Positions 1 to 8,565 of a DNA stretch of 64,000 nucleotides are shown here, piece by piece. This DNA comes from Roseburia sp. (lineage in GTDB: Bacteria > Bacillota > Clostridia > Lachnospirales > Lachnospiraceae): NCBI GenBank assembly GCA_017937095.1, contig JAGBEG010000010.1:496001-560000 (forward strand). The letters are read 5' to 3'. The notes under the pieces were generated by a model, which saw only the letters and a program-made list of their open reading frames with translations, was not told where the DNA came from and searched no databases. Within the stretch, counting starts at the first letter, position 1, and the number at the start of each line of letters is the position of its first letter. A program made the position numbers and the translations under genes.

Positions 1-355
1 CCATCTTCGCCGTCCGAAGAAGGTTGTACTCCATCAGACTGTAGTTCTTCAGTTCTTCCAGAATGCTGTCCTTATACAGATCAAGCAGCTTCTCCGGCGT
101 GTACTGCCCGGAAAGCTGATACTTCTCAATAACTGTGACCTGCATCATCCGCCCTTTGAATATCTGCTTTTCGATGGCATTCTGCAGGCGGTAGATATCC
201 TTTTTATGTATCAGACGCGTGCTGTTCAAATAAACGCGCAGACGATCCTTCTCGTGGTTCATTCCGACCCGGGTCACTTCCGTCTCCGTCAATAAATTTT
301 TAATCTCGCCATCCACTTCCAAGGATGGAAACACGTCAAAAAACAGCTTCGCCAT
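1..355 (-). CDS. polC: DNA polymerase III PolC-type, alpha subunit (N-terminal fragment)
   Basis: Only the first 118 codons are inside the window; the gene runs off the left edge. The translation starts MAKLFFDVFPSLEVDGEI and continues with a stretch rich in R/K and IEKYQLSGQYTPEKLL, which matches the N-terminal domain of clostridial PolC, the replicative polymerase of Gram-positive bacteria. The ATG at 353-355 is preceded by GGAGGGAAGT. It lies 40 bases downstream of ispG on the same strand, so it is probably the end of the pyrH-to-polC operon. The call rests on recalled family resemblance of the N-terminus and on position; the exonuclease and polymerase domains are not visible here. Confidence 0.82.
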   Translation of the reverse strand, partial: MAKLFFDVFPSLEVDGEIKNLLTETEVTRVGMNHEKDRLRVYLNSTRLIHKKDIYRLQNAIEKQIFKGRMMQVTVIEKYQLSGQYTPEKLLDLYKDSILEELKNYSLMEYNLLRTAKM

Positions 356-395
356 ACTTCCCTCCGAGTCACTTTCTCTGTTGTCAGTCCTCCTG

Positions 396-1442
396 TCAAT
401 TCTCGTTCCAGTGGACTAATTCATAACGCAGCGCATCAACCAACTCCGCCTCCGGCACCTTCTTGTAGACCTCACCCTTTTTGATAATCAGTCCCTCGCC
501 GATGCCGCCCGCGATTCCGATATCCGCTTCCTTTGCCTCGCCCGGTCCGTTCACCACACAGCCCATGACCGCGACCTTGATATCGAGCGGAATATCCGCA
601 ACCATATTTTCTACCTGATTCGCAAGTCCGATCAGGTCAATTCTCGTTCTTCCGCATGTCGGGCAGGAAACGACCTCAATGCCGCCCTTACGGATTCCAA
701 GCGTGCGCAGAATCAGCTTCGCAGACTTGATCTCTTCGAGCGGGTCGCCGGTTAAGGACACGCGGATCGTATCGCCGATGCCCTGATTTAAAATAAGCCC
801 AAGCCCGATTGCAGACTTGATGTTGCCGCTTATGATTGTTCCCGCCTCCGTAATGCCGACGTGCAGCGGATGGTCCGTCTTCTTTGCGATCAGCTCATGC
901 GCCTTCACGCACATCATCACGTCGGAGGACTTAATGCTGATGACCAGATTATCATAGCCCATGTCCTCGATCAGATGCACCTTGTCAAGCGCGCTCTCCA
1001 CGATTCCCTCGGCAGTCACGCCGTGATACTTCTCAACAAGCCCCTTCTCCAGAGAACCGCTGTTGACGCCGACGCGAATCGGAATGTTCCGCTCCTTTGC
1101 CGCGTCCACAACTGCGCGCACACGCTCCACGCTTCCGATATTGCCCGGATTGATGCGGATTTTATCCGCGCCGTGCTCCATCGCCGCAATCGCAAGCCGG
1201 TAGTCAAAATGGATATCTGCAACTACAGGTATCGTCACCTGCTTTTTGATTTCGGTGAGCGCCTCCGCCGCCTCCATCGTCGGAACGGCACAGCGGATAA
1301 TATCGCACCCCGCCGCCGTAAGCGCCTGAATCTGTGCGACCGTCGCCGCCACATCCTCCGTCTTTGTATTTGTCATGGACTGGATCAGAATCGGATTGCC
1401 TCCGCCGATGACCCGGTCGCCGATTTTCACTGTCTTTGTCAT
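396..1442 (-). CDS. ispG: 4-hydroxy-3-methylbut-2-en-1-yl diphosphate synthase (flavodoxin)
   Basis: IspG (GcpE) converts methylerythritol cyclodiphosphate to HMBPP in the DXP isoprenoid pathway, using a 4Fe-4S cluster in the cytosol. The 348-residue product has the TIM-barrel N-terminal half (IGGGNPILIQSMTNTKT, then ADIHFDYRLA) and the C-terminal cluster ligands: CPTCGRTRID and CVVNGPGEAKEADIG supply the three cysteines and the conserved glutamate. This is the bacterial short form without the plant insertion. It sits between rseP and polC, the common place in Clostridia, and shares the operon with dxr, which makes an upstream intermediate of the same pathway. Confidence 0.97.
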   Translation of the reverse strand: MTKTVKIGDRVIGGGNPILIQSMTNTKTEDVAATVAQIQALTAAGCDIIRCAVPTMEAAEALTEIKKQVTIPVVADIHFDYRLAIAAMEHGADKIRINPGNIGSVERVRAVVDAAKERNIPIRVGVNSGSLEKGLVEKYHGVTAEGIVESALDKVHLIEDMGYDNLVISIKSSDVMMCVKAHELIAKKTDHPLHVGITEAGTIISGNIKSAIGLGLILNQGIGDTIRVSLTGDPLEEIKSAKLILRTLGIRKGGIEVVSCPTCGRTRIDLIGLANQVENMVADIPLDIKVAVMGCVVNGPGEAKEADIGIAGGIGEGLIIKKGEVYKKVPEAELVDALRYELVHWNEN

Positions 1443-1468
1443 AGTATTCCTCCATTAAAAAGCGTTCC

Positions 1469-2500
1469 CTAGAGCAGCCTTCGTATATCGTTGAAAAAGG
1501 TAAAGAACATCAAAGCGAACAACAGCATCATCCCGACAAAATGCACCATCCCCTCTTTGTCAGGATCGACGCGCTTCCCGCGAATCACCTCGATAATCAG
1601 AAAAAGCAGCCTTCCGCCGTCCAGCGCCGGAAGCGGCAGCAGATTCATCACACCCAGATTCGCCGACAGGAAAATCGTGATGTAAAGCATCTGCAGGAAC
1701 GCCATATAATAGCCATAGGTAACGCTTTCCTCGTAACTGTCCCCGATCATATCGACGATTCCGACCGGACCGCTCATCTCATTCACACCGACCTGCCCGG
1801 TCACAAGCGCCTTTAAGCTGTTCAACGTCACATTTATCCAGTATTTCACCTCGTAGACGCTATATCCCAGCGTTTCAAACACCGAGCCGTGTGTTTTCTC
1901 TGCACTTCCCTGAATACCGTACATATAATAGCCGTATTCTTCGTTATATTTCGGGGTAATCTCCGTCTCATACCGCTCGCCGTCCCGCTCGTAGGTGATC
2001 GTCACCGTCTCGCCGGGATGAAACTGCGTGTAGAGGCTGATATCACGAAAGAAATGAATACGACTGTGATTGATCTTCACAATCGTATCTCCCGCTTCAA
2101 GCCCCGCTTCCTCCGCCGGATATCCCTCAGATACGCCCGAGAGAACCGGAAGGTCATATCCGGTATTGCACAGCAGGATAAATGCAAAGACGAACGCCAT
2201 CAGGAAATTGAAAAACGGGCCTGCAAATACCACGCTGATGCGCGCCCACACTGATTTCTTTCCGAACGCCCTGCTGTCATCGCTTTCCTCGTCTTCTCCC
2301 TCCATAATACACGCCCCGCCGATTGGGAACAGATGCAGGGAATAGACCGTCTCTCCTCTGGTGATTCCGAACACTCTTGGTCCCAGTCCAAGGCAAAATT
2401 CATTGACCCGGATGCCATTCGCCTTTGCCAGAAGGAAGTGTCCCAGTTCATGAAATAAAATGATAATGCTGAATATCAGAATTGCGATAATTATTTTCAT
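1469..2500 (-). CDS. rseP: Site-2 intramembrane zinc metalloprotease RseP/RasP
   Basis: A 343-residue membrane protease that cleaves transmembrane substrates such as anti-sigma factors and remnant signal peptides. The zinc motif HELGH lies in the first membrane helix (residues 17-21), a PDZ domain covers about 110-190 (SEGYPAEEAGLEAGDTIVKI), and the third zinc ligand region NLLPLPALDGGRLLF is near residue 285. Its start codon overlaps the dxr stop region by four bases, indicating translational coupling. Length and domain order are normal for the family. Confidence 0.95.
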   Translation of the reverse strand: MKIIIAILIFSIIILFHELGHFLLAKANGIRVNEFCLGLGPRVFGITRGETVYSLHLFPIGGACIMEGEDEESDDSRAFGKKSVWARISVVFAGPFFNFLMAFVFAFILLCNTGYDLPVLSGVSEGYPAEEAGLEAGDTIVKINHSRIHFFRDISLYTQFHPGETVTITYERDGERYETEITPKYNEEYGYYMYGIQGSAEKTHGSVFETLGYSVYEVKYWINVTLNSLKALVTGQVGVNEMSGPVGIVDMIGDSYEESVTYGYYMAFLQMLYITIFLSANLGVMNLLPLPALDGGRLLFLIIEVIRGKRVDPDKEGMVHFVGMMLLFALMFFTFFNDIRRLL

Positions 2501-3642
2501 TCAAAAACCTTTCTTATATGTTCATACGCCAAAGCTTCTGTCTCAAGAATCTCGTCTACGGTAGGATCTGCAATAAAAGCCGCCTCGCTCATGCACGCCT
2601 CAATGATCTCCGTGATTGCCGGATAGGAAATCTTCCGGTCAAGAAAGAGCGCCACCGCCCTCTCATTTGCCGCATTGAATGCAGTCGGGATATTCCCGCC
2701 GCGCCGCATCGCCTCATAGGCAAGCGATAGCCCGCGGAACGTTTCCATGTCCGGTTTTTCGAACGTCAACTGCCCCAGCGCAAATAAATCGAGCCTGTCA
2801 CCGGAAAGCGGTCTCCGCTCGGGATAGTAAAGCGCATACTGAATCGGCAGGCGCATGTCGGGTGGGCCGAGCTGTGCAATTACCGCACCGTCCTCATACT
2901 CCACCGCCGAATGAATCACGCTCTGCGGATGCACGACCACCTGAATCTGAGCAAGCTCCACGCCAAAGAGCCACTTCGCTTCCATGACTTCAAGCCCTTT
3001 ATTTACAAGTGTCGATGAATCGATCGTAATCTTTCTTCCCATCGACCAGTTCGGATGCTTCAACGCATCCTCGACCTGAATCTCCTTTAGTTCCTCCGCC
3101 TTCCTGCCGCGGAACGGTCCGCCGGAAGCCGTGAGCAGAATCCTTTCGATGCGGTTCTCTCCCGCCCCCTGCAGGGACTGGAAAATCGCGCTGTGCTCAC
3201 TGTCCACCGGGAGAATCGGCACGCCGCACTTCTTTGCGAGCGGCATAATGATATGTCCCGCTGTCACGAGCGTCTCCTTGTTGGCAAGCGCAATCTTTTT
3301 GCCCGCCTCAATCGCGGCAATCGTCGGACGGATGCCGAGCATACCTACAATCGCCGTCACAAGAATCTCGCTCTCCGGCTCCACCGCCACCTCGAGCAGG
3401 CCCTCCATGCCCGTCACAATGCGGATGCCAAGATCCGCCGTATTCTCTTTTAGCTGCTTTGCCGCGCGCTCCTCATAGACGCACACCAAAGACGGCGCAA
3501 ACTCCCGCATCTGCGCCTCCAGAAGCTTAATATTGCTTCCCGCCGCGATTGCAGTTACCTTAATATCCCCCTGTTCTCTTACAATATCCAGTGTCTGGGT
3601 TCCAATCGAACCGGTCGAACCTAAAATCGCTATCTTCTTCAT
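2497..3642 (-). CDS. dxr: 1-deoxy-D-xylulose 5-phosphate reductoisomerase
   Basis: Dxr catalyses the NADPH-dependent rearrangement of DXP to MEP, the committed step of the non-mevalonate isoprenoid pathway. The 381-residue product begins with the NADPH-binding motif GSTGSIGTQTLDIV, followed by ANKETLVTAG, the metal/substrate residues in PVDSEHSAIFQSL, and TASGGPF and HPNWSMGRKITIDSSTLVNKG. All hallmark motifs are present at normal spacing. The gene lies between cdsA and rseP, 48 bases after cdsA, as in Bacillus and Clostridia. Confidence 0.97.
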   Translation of the reverse strand: MKKIAILGSTGSIGTQTLDIVREQGDIKVTAIAAGSNIKLLEAQMREFAPSLVCVYEERAAKQLKENTADLGIRIVTGMEGLLEVAVEPESEILVTAIVGMLGIRPTIAAIEAGKKIALANKETLVTAGHIIMPLAKKCGVPILPVDSEHSAIFQSLQGAGENRIERILLTASGGPFRGRKAEELKEIQVEDALKHPNWSMGRKITIDSSTLVNKGLEVMEAKWLFGVELAQIQVVVHPQSVIHSAVEYEDGAVIAQLGPPDMRLPIQYALYYPERRPLSGDRLDLFALGQLTFEKPDMETFRGLSLAYEAMRRGGNIPTAFNAANERAVALFLDRKISYPAITEIIEACMSEAAFIADPTVDEILETEALAYEHIRKVFE

Positions 3643-3690
3643 ATGCTACTCCCTCTTCCGCAACGCCGGAGCATCCTCTTATTCTGTATC

Positions 3691-4497
3691 TTATAAAACA
3701 ATAAAATTCGCCGCAAGAAAATAAATCATCGGCGCTGTAAAAATAACGCTGTCAAAGCGGTCTAAAATTCCGCCGTGTCCCGGAATCAGCGTACCGTAGT
3801 CCTTAATTTCATAGTTGCGCTTGATGGCGGATGCCGTCAGATCGCCGACCATCGAAATGAGCGCGCCGATTGCACTGATTCCCGCCATAATGAGCACATG
3901 TTCTGTTTCACTTCCCATTGCTTCCCTGAAAACCATTCCGTAAATGAACGCCAGCAGCGCCGCACCGAGTACGCCGCCGACCGCCCCCTCGATGGATTTC
4001 TTAGGACTGAGCTTCGGCGCCATCTTATGCTTGCCGATCAGCACGCCCACACAGTAGGCGCAGGTATCACAGCCCCAGGAACAGAGAAAAATCAGCCACA
4101 CGATATACGCGCCCTGCGCAAGCATACGCGTCTGATATACATAGGAAAGCATCACTGCCACATAGAATACCCCGAAAAACGCTGCCAGAAGCTGTTCCGT
4201 CCTGTATTTGGGATAGGTGAACACATAGACGAACATCAGCAGAATCAAAATTCCCAGCACGAACATCATCGTATCCGGCAGGAACGAAAAACGCAGATTC
4301 GCATAATATACCGCCGCCGCCAGATAGCCAAGGATTCCCGGCATCTCCTTTTCAATATGGAAAATGCGGTAAAGCTCAAACATTCCGATCCACGAAATCA
4401 CCAGCGTGGATACCAGAAGCACGTCTCCTCCGGTAATAATCAAAACCAGCGCAGCAATCACAAGCACGATTCCGCTTATTAATCTTGTTTTAAACAT
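3691..4497 (-). CDS. cdsA: Phosphatidate cytidylyltransferase
   Basis: CdsA makes CDP-diacylglycerol from phosphatidic acid and CTP, the precursor of all membrane phospholipids. The 268-residue product is a multi-span membrane protein and ends with the CTP-transferase signature: SPKKSIEGAVGGVLGA near 158-173 and MVGDLTASAIKRNYEIKDYG plus PGHGGILDRFDS near 220-252. Its start overlaps the end of uppS by 19 bases. A weakly hydrophobic N-terminal region without cleavable signal is normal for the family. Confidence 0.95.
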   Translation of the reverse strand: MFKTRLISGIVLVIAALVLIITGGDVLLVSTLVISWIGMFELYRIFHIEKEMPGILGYLAAAVYYANLRFSFLPDTMMFVLGILILLMFVYVFTYPKYRTEQLLAAFFGVFYVAVMLSYVYQTRMLAQGAYIVWLIFLCSWGCDTCAYCVGVLIGKHKMAPKLSPKKSIEGAVGGVLGAALLAFIYGMVFREAMGSETEHVLIMAGISAIGALISMVGDLTASAIKRNYEIKDYGTLIPGHGGILDRFDSVIFTAPMIYFLAANFIVL

Positions 4498-5207
4498 GTC
4501 TCCTCCTTGGTCAGACCGCCAAATCTTCTGTCTCTTTTATTATACGCCTCTATCGCGCGTTCTAATTCCTCTTTGTGGAAATCAGGCCACGGCACATCCG
4601 TGAAATAGAACTCACTGTAAGCGAGCTGCCATAACAGATAATTGGACAGGCGCTGCTCCCCGCTCGTGCGGATCAAAAGATCCGGGTCCGGAATGTCCGC
4701 CGTGTCAAGATAGCCCGCAAATACCGACTCGTCAATCTCCTCGGGCTTTCTTTTCCCGTCCAATACATCCTGGCACATTCTTCTCATGCCGCGCACCATC
4801 TCATCCCGGCTTCCGTAATTGATCGCAATCTGCAGATTGAGTCCGTCATTCTTCGCCGACGCTTCTTCAAGCTCTCGGATCTGATTCTGAAACCTGTCGC
4901 TTAATCTTGAGATATCGCCGATAACGCGCACGCGCATATTGTTCTTGTCGGCAGTCCTGATACAGTTCTTTAAATAGCTTTCCAGAAGCTTCATCAACGC
5001 ATTGACTTCACTCTCCGGGCGGTTCCAGTTCTCCGTGGAAAAGGCGTACATCGTCACATACTTCACGCCCAGCTCATTCGCCGCCTGACAAACCGTCTCC
5101 ACGTTCTTAGCGCCCATCGTATGACCGTAATTTCTCGGCATACCCTTGGACTTCGCCCAGCGCCCGTTCCCATCTAATATAATCGCAATATGCTGCGGAA
5201 TCTTCAT
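4479..5207 (-). CDS. uppS: Isoprenyl transferase (undecaprenyl diphosphate synthase)
   Basis: UppS adds isopentenyl units to farnesyl diphosphate to form the C55 carrier lipid for cell wall synthesis. The start chosen is the ATG at 5207, giving MKIPQHIAIILDGNGRWAKS; it follows AAGGAG with seven-base spacing, whereas the longer upstream reading lacks family similarity. Visible motifs are LDGNGRWAK (catalytic Asp), TMYAFSTENWNRP, and PDLLIRTSGEQRLSNYLLWQ near the C-terminus. The 242-residue length is typical. The gene follows frr after a gap of about 90 bases that carries a strong hairpin. Confidence 0.96.
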   Translation of the reverse strand: MKIPQHIAIILDGNGRWAKSKGMPRNYGHTMGAKNVETVCQAANELGVKYVTMYAFSTENWNRPESEVNALMKLLESYLKNCIRTADKNNMRVRVIGDISRLSDRFQNQIRELEEASAKNDGLNLQIAINYGSRDEMVRGMRRMCQDVLDGKRKPEEIDESVFAGYLDTADIPDPDLLIRTSGEQRLSNYLLWQLAYSEFYFTDVPWPDFHKEELERAIEAYNKRDRRFGGLTKEETCLKQD

Positions 5208-5239
5208 CGTACTTCTCCTTTCCGTGGCATAATGTGAAA

Positions 5240-5275
5240 AGATACAGATGTATGCCTCCATAAACATCTGTATCT
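5240..5275 (-). terminator. Intra-operon hairpin between frr and uppS (attenuator-like)
   Basis: On the minus strand AGATACAGATGT pairs perfectly with ACATCTGTATCT over 12 bp with a 12-base loop, then a short TTTT tract follows. It sits in the frr-uppS gap. The U tract is short, so it may be a partial terminator, an mRNA processing site or a stability element rather than a full stop. Confidence 0.55.
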
Positions 5276-5300
5276 CCTCTCATTTCCATGGTGTTTTCAC

Positions 5301-5855
5301 CTATACGGTAAGAATCTCTTTTGTCTTTGCTTCTACCGCTTTATCGACGTCTGCAATATACTTATCCGTCATCTTCTGCGCCTTATCCTCAAGCTCCTTG
5401 ATCTCATCCTCCGATACATCGGAAGACTTCGAGAGCTTCTTAAAGGAATCGTTGGCATCCCGGCGGATGTTGCGGATTGCGACCTTGGCATTCTCGCCCT
5501 TCTTCTTCACATCCTTGGCAAGCTCCTTACGTCTCTCCTCGGTAAGCTCCGGGAAGAGCAGACGAACCGTCTTGCCGTCGTTCGTCGGGTTGATTCCCAG
5601 ATCGGAGGTCAGAATCGCCTTCTCGATCTCCTTGACCATAGAAGCCTCCCACGGCTGAATCTGAATCATACGCGGCTCCGGAACACTGACGTTTGCCACC
5701 TGCTGAATCGCGGTCGGCGTGCCGTAATAATCAACGCGAAGCTTATCCAGTACATGCGGGTTCGCGCGTCCTGCGCGGATTCCCCCGAACTCCTCGCCAA
5801 GATTATTCATTGTCTTCTGCATTTTCTCGTCAAACGGAACTAATCTCTCGTCCAT
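5301..5855 (-). CDS. frr: Ribosome recycling factor
   Basis: RRF acts with EF-G to split the post-termination ribosome. The 184-residue product has the usual size, the N-terminal helix (FDEKMQKTMNNLGEEFGGIRAGRANP), the domain II start (VDYYGTPTAIQQVANVSVPEPRMIQIQPW) and the C-terminal helical bundle (TEERRKELAKDVKKKGENAKV). It follows pyrH by 24 bases. The pyrH-frr pair is nearly universal in bacteria. Confidence 0.97.
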   Translation of the reverse strand: MDERLVPFDEKMQKTMNNLGEEFGGIRAGRANPHVLDKLRVDYYGTPTAIQQVANVSVPEPRMIQIQPWEASMVKEIEKAILTSDLGINPTNDGKTVRLLFPELTEERRKELAKDVKKKGENAKVAIRNIRRDANDSFKKLSKSSDVSEDEIKELEDKAQKMTDKYIADVDKAVEAKTKEILTV

Positions 5856-5879
5856 ATATACACCATGCCCTTTCCTAAA

Positions 5880-6578
5880 TTATGAAACAGTAACCTTTGT
5901 GCCACTGAATTCCCCTGTCATGGCTTTTACGATACTATTCTCTTCATTCAAGCCAAATACATACATTGGCATCTTGTTCTCCATGCACATGATGGAGGCG
6001 GTCAGATCCACGACCGCAAGCTTCTTGTCGATGACCTCCTGAATGGAGACCTCATCGTACTTCACCGCATCCGGATTCACCTTCGGATCGCTGTCATAAA
6101 CGCCGTCGATTGCCTTCGCAAGATAGATTCCGTCCGCTTCCATCTCAATGGCGCGCAGAACAATTCCGGTATCTGTAGAAAAATACGGGTGTCCGGTTCC
6201 CCCGGCGAAAAAGACGACCATTCCGCGCTCAAAGTACTTATTTGCACGGTCCTTGGAGAAAAGCTTTGTCATGCTCCCGCACTCAAACGGTGTTAAAATC
6301 TGTGTCTTCATGCCGACAGAACGAAAAATCTCTGATACATAAATACAGTTCATGATCGTCGCAAGCATTCCGATCTGGTCCGCCTTGGTGCGGTCAATCG
6401 TCTCGCTGGTCCTTCCTCTCCAGAAATTACCGCCGCCGATAACGATTCCCACCTGTGTGCCGCCGTCTGTGATCTGCTTCACCTGCTTTGCCACCTCTGT
6501 GACTGTCGGCTCGTCAAACCCGGTATGCTTCTCTCCCGCAAGAGCCTCACCGCTTAACTTTAACAGAACTCTCTTCAT
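5880..6578 (-). CDS. pyrH: UMP kinase
   Basis: PyrH phosphorylates UMP to UDP and is a hexameric amino-acid-kinase-fold enzyme, not related to eukaryotic UMP kinases. The 232-residue product shows KRVLLKLSGEAL at the N-terminus, IVIGGGNFWRGR (UMP/ATP loop), the GTGHPYFSTDTGIVLRAIE substrate motif, and KAIDGVYDSDPKVNPDA near 160. It starts only five bases after the bactofilin stop codon, so both are on one transcript. In Bacillus pyrH directly follows tsf; here a 10-kb block separates them. Confidence 0.96.
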   Translation of the reverse strand: MKRVLLKLSGEALAGEKHTGFDEPTVTEVAKQVKQITDGGTQVGIVIGGGNFWRGRTSETIDRTKADQIGMLATIMNCIYVSEIFRSVGMKTQILTPFECGSMTKLFSKDRANKYFERGMVVFFAGGTGHPYFSTDTGIVLRAIEMEADGIYLAKAIDGVYDSDPKVNPDAVKYDEVSIQEVIDKKLAVVDLTASIMCMENKMPMYVFGLNEENSIVKAMTGEFSGTKVTVS

Positions 6579-6583
6579 AACGG

Positions 6584-7432
6584 TTAGTTTCCTTTCTTGT
6601 TATTGAACAGACTCTGTACATCTACGTCAGCGTAGCACTGAGAACAAAAACCTTCAATAACCGCACCGTTGTTGATCTGAACGGAACGTGACTTGATATT
6701 GCCCATAACAACTGCGGAGGTGTCCACAACAACCGGACCCTGTACATCGATATCGCCCTTGATCGCGCCTGCGATCACTGCAGAGGTGGATGTCACATTG
6801 CCGATGATGACAGAGCCAAGACCGATCTTGACTGTACCGCTGCTGACTACCTCGCCTTCTATCTGCGCAGAGTCTGCAAAGAACTCGGACGTATTGCTGT
6901 TGCCGTTCACAACGCCTGTCACGGTAAGCTTGCCGTTGCAGCTTACATTGCCGTCTACCTGTCCGCGGACATCCAGGGAACCGTTTGAAATGATATCGCC
7001 GTTGATGATCGTTCCCTCTGTGATGATGGACACCTCGTCAGATATGATCGGTGCCTCCTGGTTTAATACCGGTGTCTGTACCGGTGCTGCCTGTGCAGCG
7101 GTCTGTGTTCCCTGCACTGGTGTTACTGTATTGTCAGCCATTTTCTTCTCCTCCTGTGCTGCATTTATCATTGTGCGCTCCTGTATTACTTCCGGCGCGG
7201 TTTTCTGTGCTGCTGCCGCCTGCGGCTTCTCTTCTCTCACAGGCTCCTGTTTCGTCACCTGCTCAAGCAATCCGTCCAATTTGGACAGCTCGGACGCAAC
7301 GTCAACTTCACCCTCAAGGGTGTTTACAACCATATCGTCGTCATTGCCCGCGCTCTCGAGATTGTCCTCTCCAGGCATGAGTTCATTGACTGCCTGTGAA
7401 AAATCATCTTTAAAGTCTTTGAAAAATCCCAT
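6584..7432 (-). CDS. Bactofilin-type polymer-forming protein
   Basis: Bactofilins form beta-helical cytoskeletal filaments that scaffold envelope enzymes. The ATG at 7432 (MGFFKDFKDDFSQAVNEL) follows GGAGG and is preferred to the upstream in-frame start. The 282-residue product has an acidic, then Ala/Gln-rich low-complexity N-terminal half (about 1-135) and a C-terminal beta-helix of short hydrophobic repeats such as TIINGDIISNGSLDVRG and VVMGNIKSRSVQIN (about 145-270), which is the bactofilin core. It is downstream of a polysaccharide deacetylase and upstream of pyrH. The N-terminal half is longer than in typical bactofilins. Its role in this organism is inferred only. Confidence 0.85.
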   Translation of the reverse strand: MGFFKDFKDDFSQAVNELMPGEDNLESAGNDDDMVVNTLEGEVDVASELSKLDGLLEQVTKQEPVREEKPQAAAAQKTAPEVIQERTMINAAQEEKKMADNTVTPVQGTQTAAQAAPVQTPVLNQEAPIISDEVSIITEGTIINGDIISNGSLDVRGQVDGNVSCNGKLTVTGVVNGNSNTSEFFADSAQIEGEVVSSGTVKIGLGSVIIGNVTSTSAVIAGAIKGDIDVQGPVVVDTSAVVMGNIKSRSVQINNGAVIEGFCSQCYADVDVQSLFNNKKGN

Positions 7433-7457
7433 GTTCTTTCCTCCATTTATTTTCTGG

Positions 7458-8426
7458 TTATCTGGCGCTGTCTGCTTTGACATACTGAATAACCTGTGTA
7501 TCCTCATCAATCGGTAAAATCTCGGCATCCATCTCCTGCAATGCCTCGATCAGGGGACGAATCGCCTCTACCGTTGCTGACTTATCCGACGAGTCGTGAA
7601 GAAGTACCACTGACGTCTTGTATTTTACAACATCCTCCGTCACATTTGCAACGATTTCCTCCGGGGTATACGCCGTGGAAGCCGCATCTCCCGCCGAAAC
7701 ATTCCAGTCACAATACACGGTTCCCTGCTCGTTCAAAAAATCGATCAAGCTGCTCATCGGAACATTGCTGATCTGATTGCTGCTCCCTCCCGGGAAACGG
7801 TAATACCTGCACTCTGTCCCTGTCACCTCATAGAGATAGTCGCGCAGCTTATCGTAGTCCTCGGCAAATGCCTCCTCGGACTGGTATATGATGCTGTATT
7901 TATTGGAATAGGAATGCATACCAAGCGTATGTCCTTCGTCCACAATTCTCTGATAAAGAGCCTTGGACTCCTCATCCTCCCTGCCGACCACGAAAAAAGT
8001 CGCCTTGATATCATACTCTGCCAGAATATCCAGAATAGCCGCCGTATTCTCCGACGGTCCGTCATCAAACGTCAGATAGACTTTATGTACATCGCCCGCT
8101 TCCGCCAGATTGTCCGCATCCTCCATACCGGACACCTGCGGCGGGGTCTGGTTCTCCTCCTGTGCATCCTCTTTTGCTTCCGTTCCCTCCTGCATGGAAG
8201 AAATCTCTTCGCTCTCTGTCGCGGGGACCTGATTCCAGCTCTCCGATGCAAGCAGCCGGTCAAGCCTTCTCTCCAAAGATACCGTTCTGGCAAGCAGGAA
8301 TACAATCAGAATCATCGACAGAATCATCCATCCGGTGACAGTCAGCACGATCATGCTCTTCATTCTTCCAATCCGCTTTCTCCGCCTTCGCTGGTTGCGG
8401 AGCGCCTCTGACTCTTTTTCCTGCAT
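7458..8426 (-). CDS. Membrane-anchored polysaccharide deacetylase (NodB domain)
   Basis: A 322-residue type II membrane protein: basic cytoplasmic tail, one transmembrane segment (about 25-47), an acidic linker, then a carbohydrate esterase 4 domain (about 113-318). The NodB motifs are visible: TFDDGPSENT (motif 1 catalytic Asp/metal Asp), HTLGMHSYSN (motif 2 histidines), RYYRFPGG (motif 3) and VVLLHDS (motif 5). Such enzymes remove acetyl groups from peptidoglycan or other N-acetylated glycans outside the membrane. It has its own promoter and is followed after 25 bases by the bactofilin, so it may be the first gene of the pyrH-polC operon. Confidence 0.92.
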   Translation of the reverse strand: MQEKESEALRNQRRRRKRIGRMKSMIVLTVTGWMILSMILIVFLLARTVSLERRLDRLLASESWNQVPATESEEISSMQEGTEAKEDAQEENQTPPQVSGMEDADNLAEAGDVHKVYLTFDDGPSENTAAILDILAEYDIKATFFVVGREDEESKALYQRIVDEGHTLGMHSYSNKYSIIYQSEEAFAEDYDKLRDYLYEVTGTECRYYRFPGGSSNQISNVPMSSLIDFLNEQGTVYCDWNVSAGDAASTAYTPEEIVANVTEDVVKYKTSVVLLHDSSDKSATVEAIRPLIEALQEMDAEILPIDEDTQVIQYVKADSAR

Positions 8427-8460
8427 GTAGAACCCCCAAGTTAATCTTAATACTTTATCT

Positions 8461-8488
8461 ATTGTATCACATTTTTCTATTTTTCAAA
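8461..8488 (-). promoter_or_regulatory. Promoter of the deacetylase-bactofilin-pyrH operon
   Basis: On the minus strand TTTGAA (8483-8488), a 16-base spacer and TACAAT (8461-8466). TG precedes the -10 by one base, giving an extended -10. Predicted start lies about 25-30 bases before the deacetylase ATG. Confidence 0.6.
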
Positions 8489-8494
8489 GAAAAA

Positions 8495-8526
8495 AGCACA
8501 AAAAAATCGTTTGATTTTTCTGTGCT
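8495..8526 (-). terminator. Terminator of the nptA-DUF368 operon
   Basis: Minus-strand RNA folds AGCACAGAAAAAUC against GAUUUUUUUGUGCU (14 bp with one G-U pair), followed by TTTTTCTTT. It separates the DUF368 gene from the deacetylase promoter. Confidence 0.8.
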
Positions 8527-8565
8527 TTCCAATATATTTTCTGACTTTTTTCACTTTTTCTGCAT

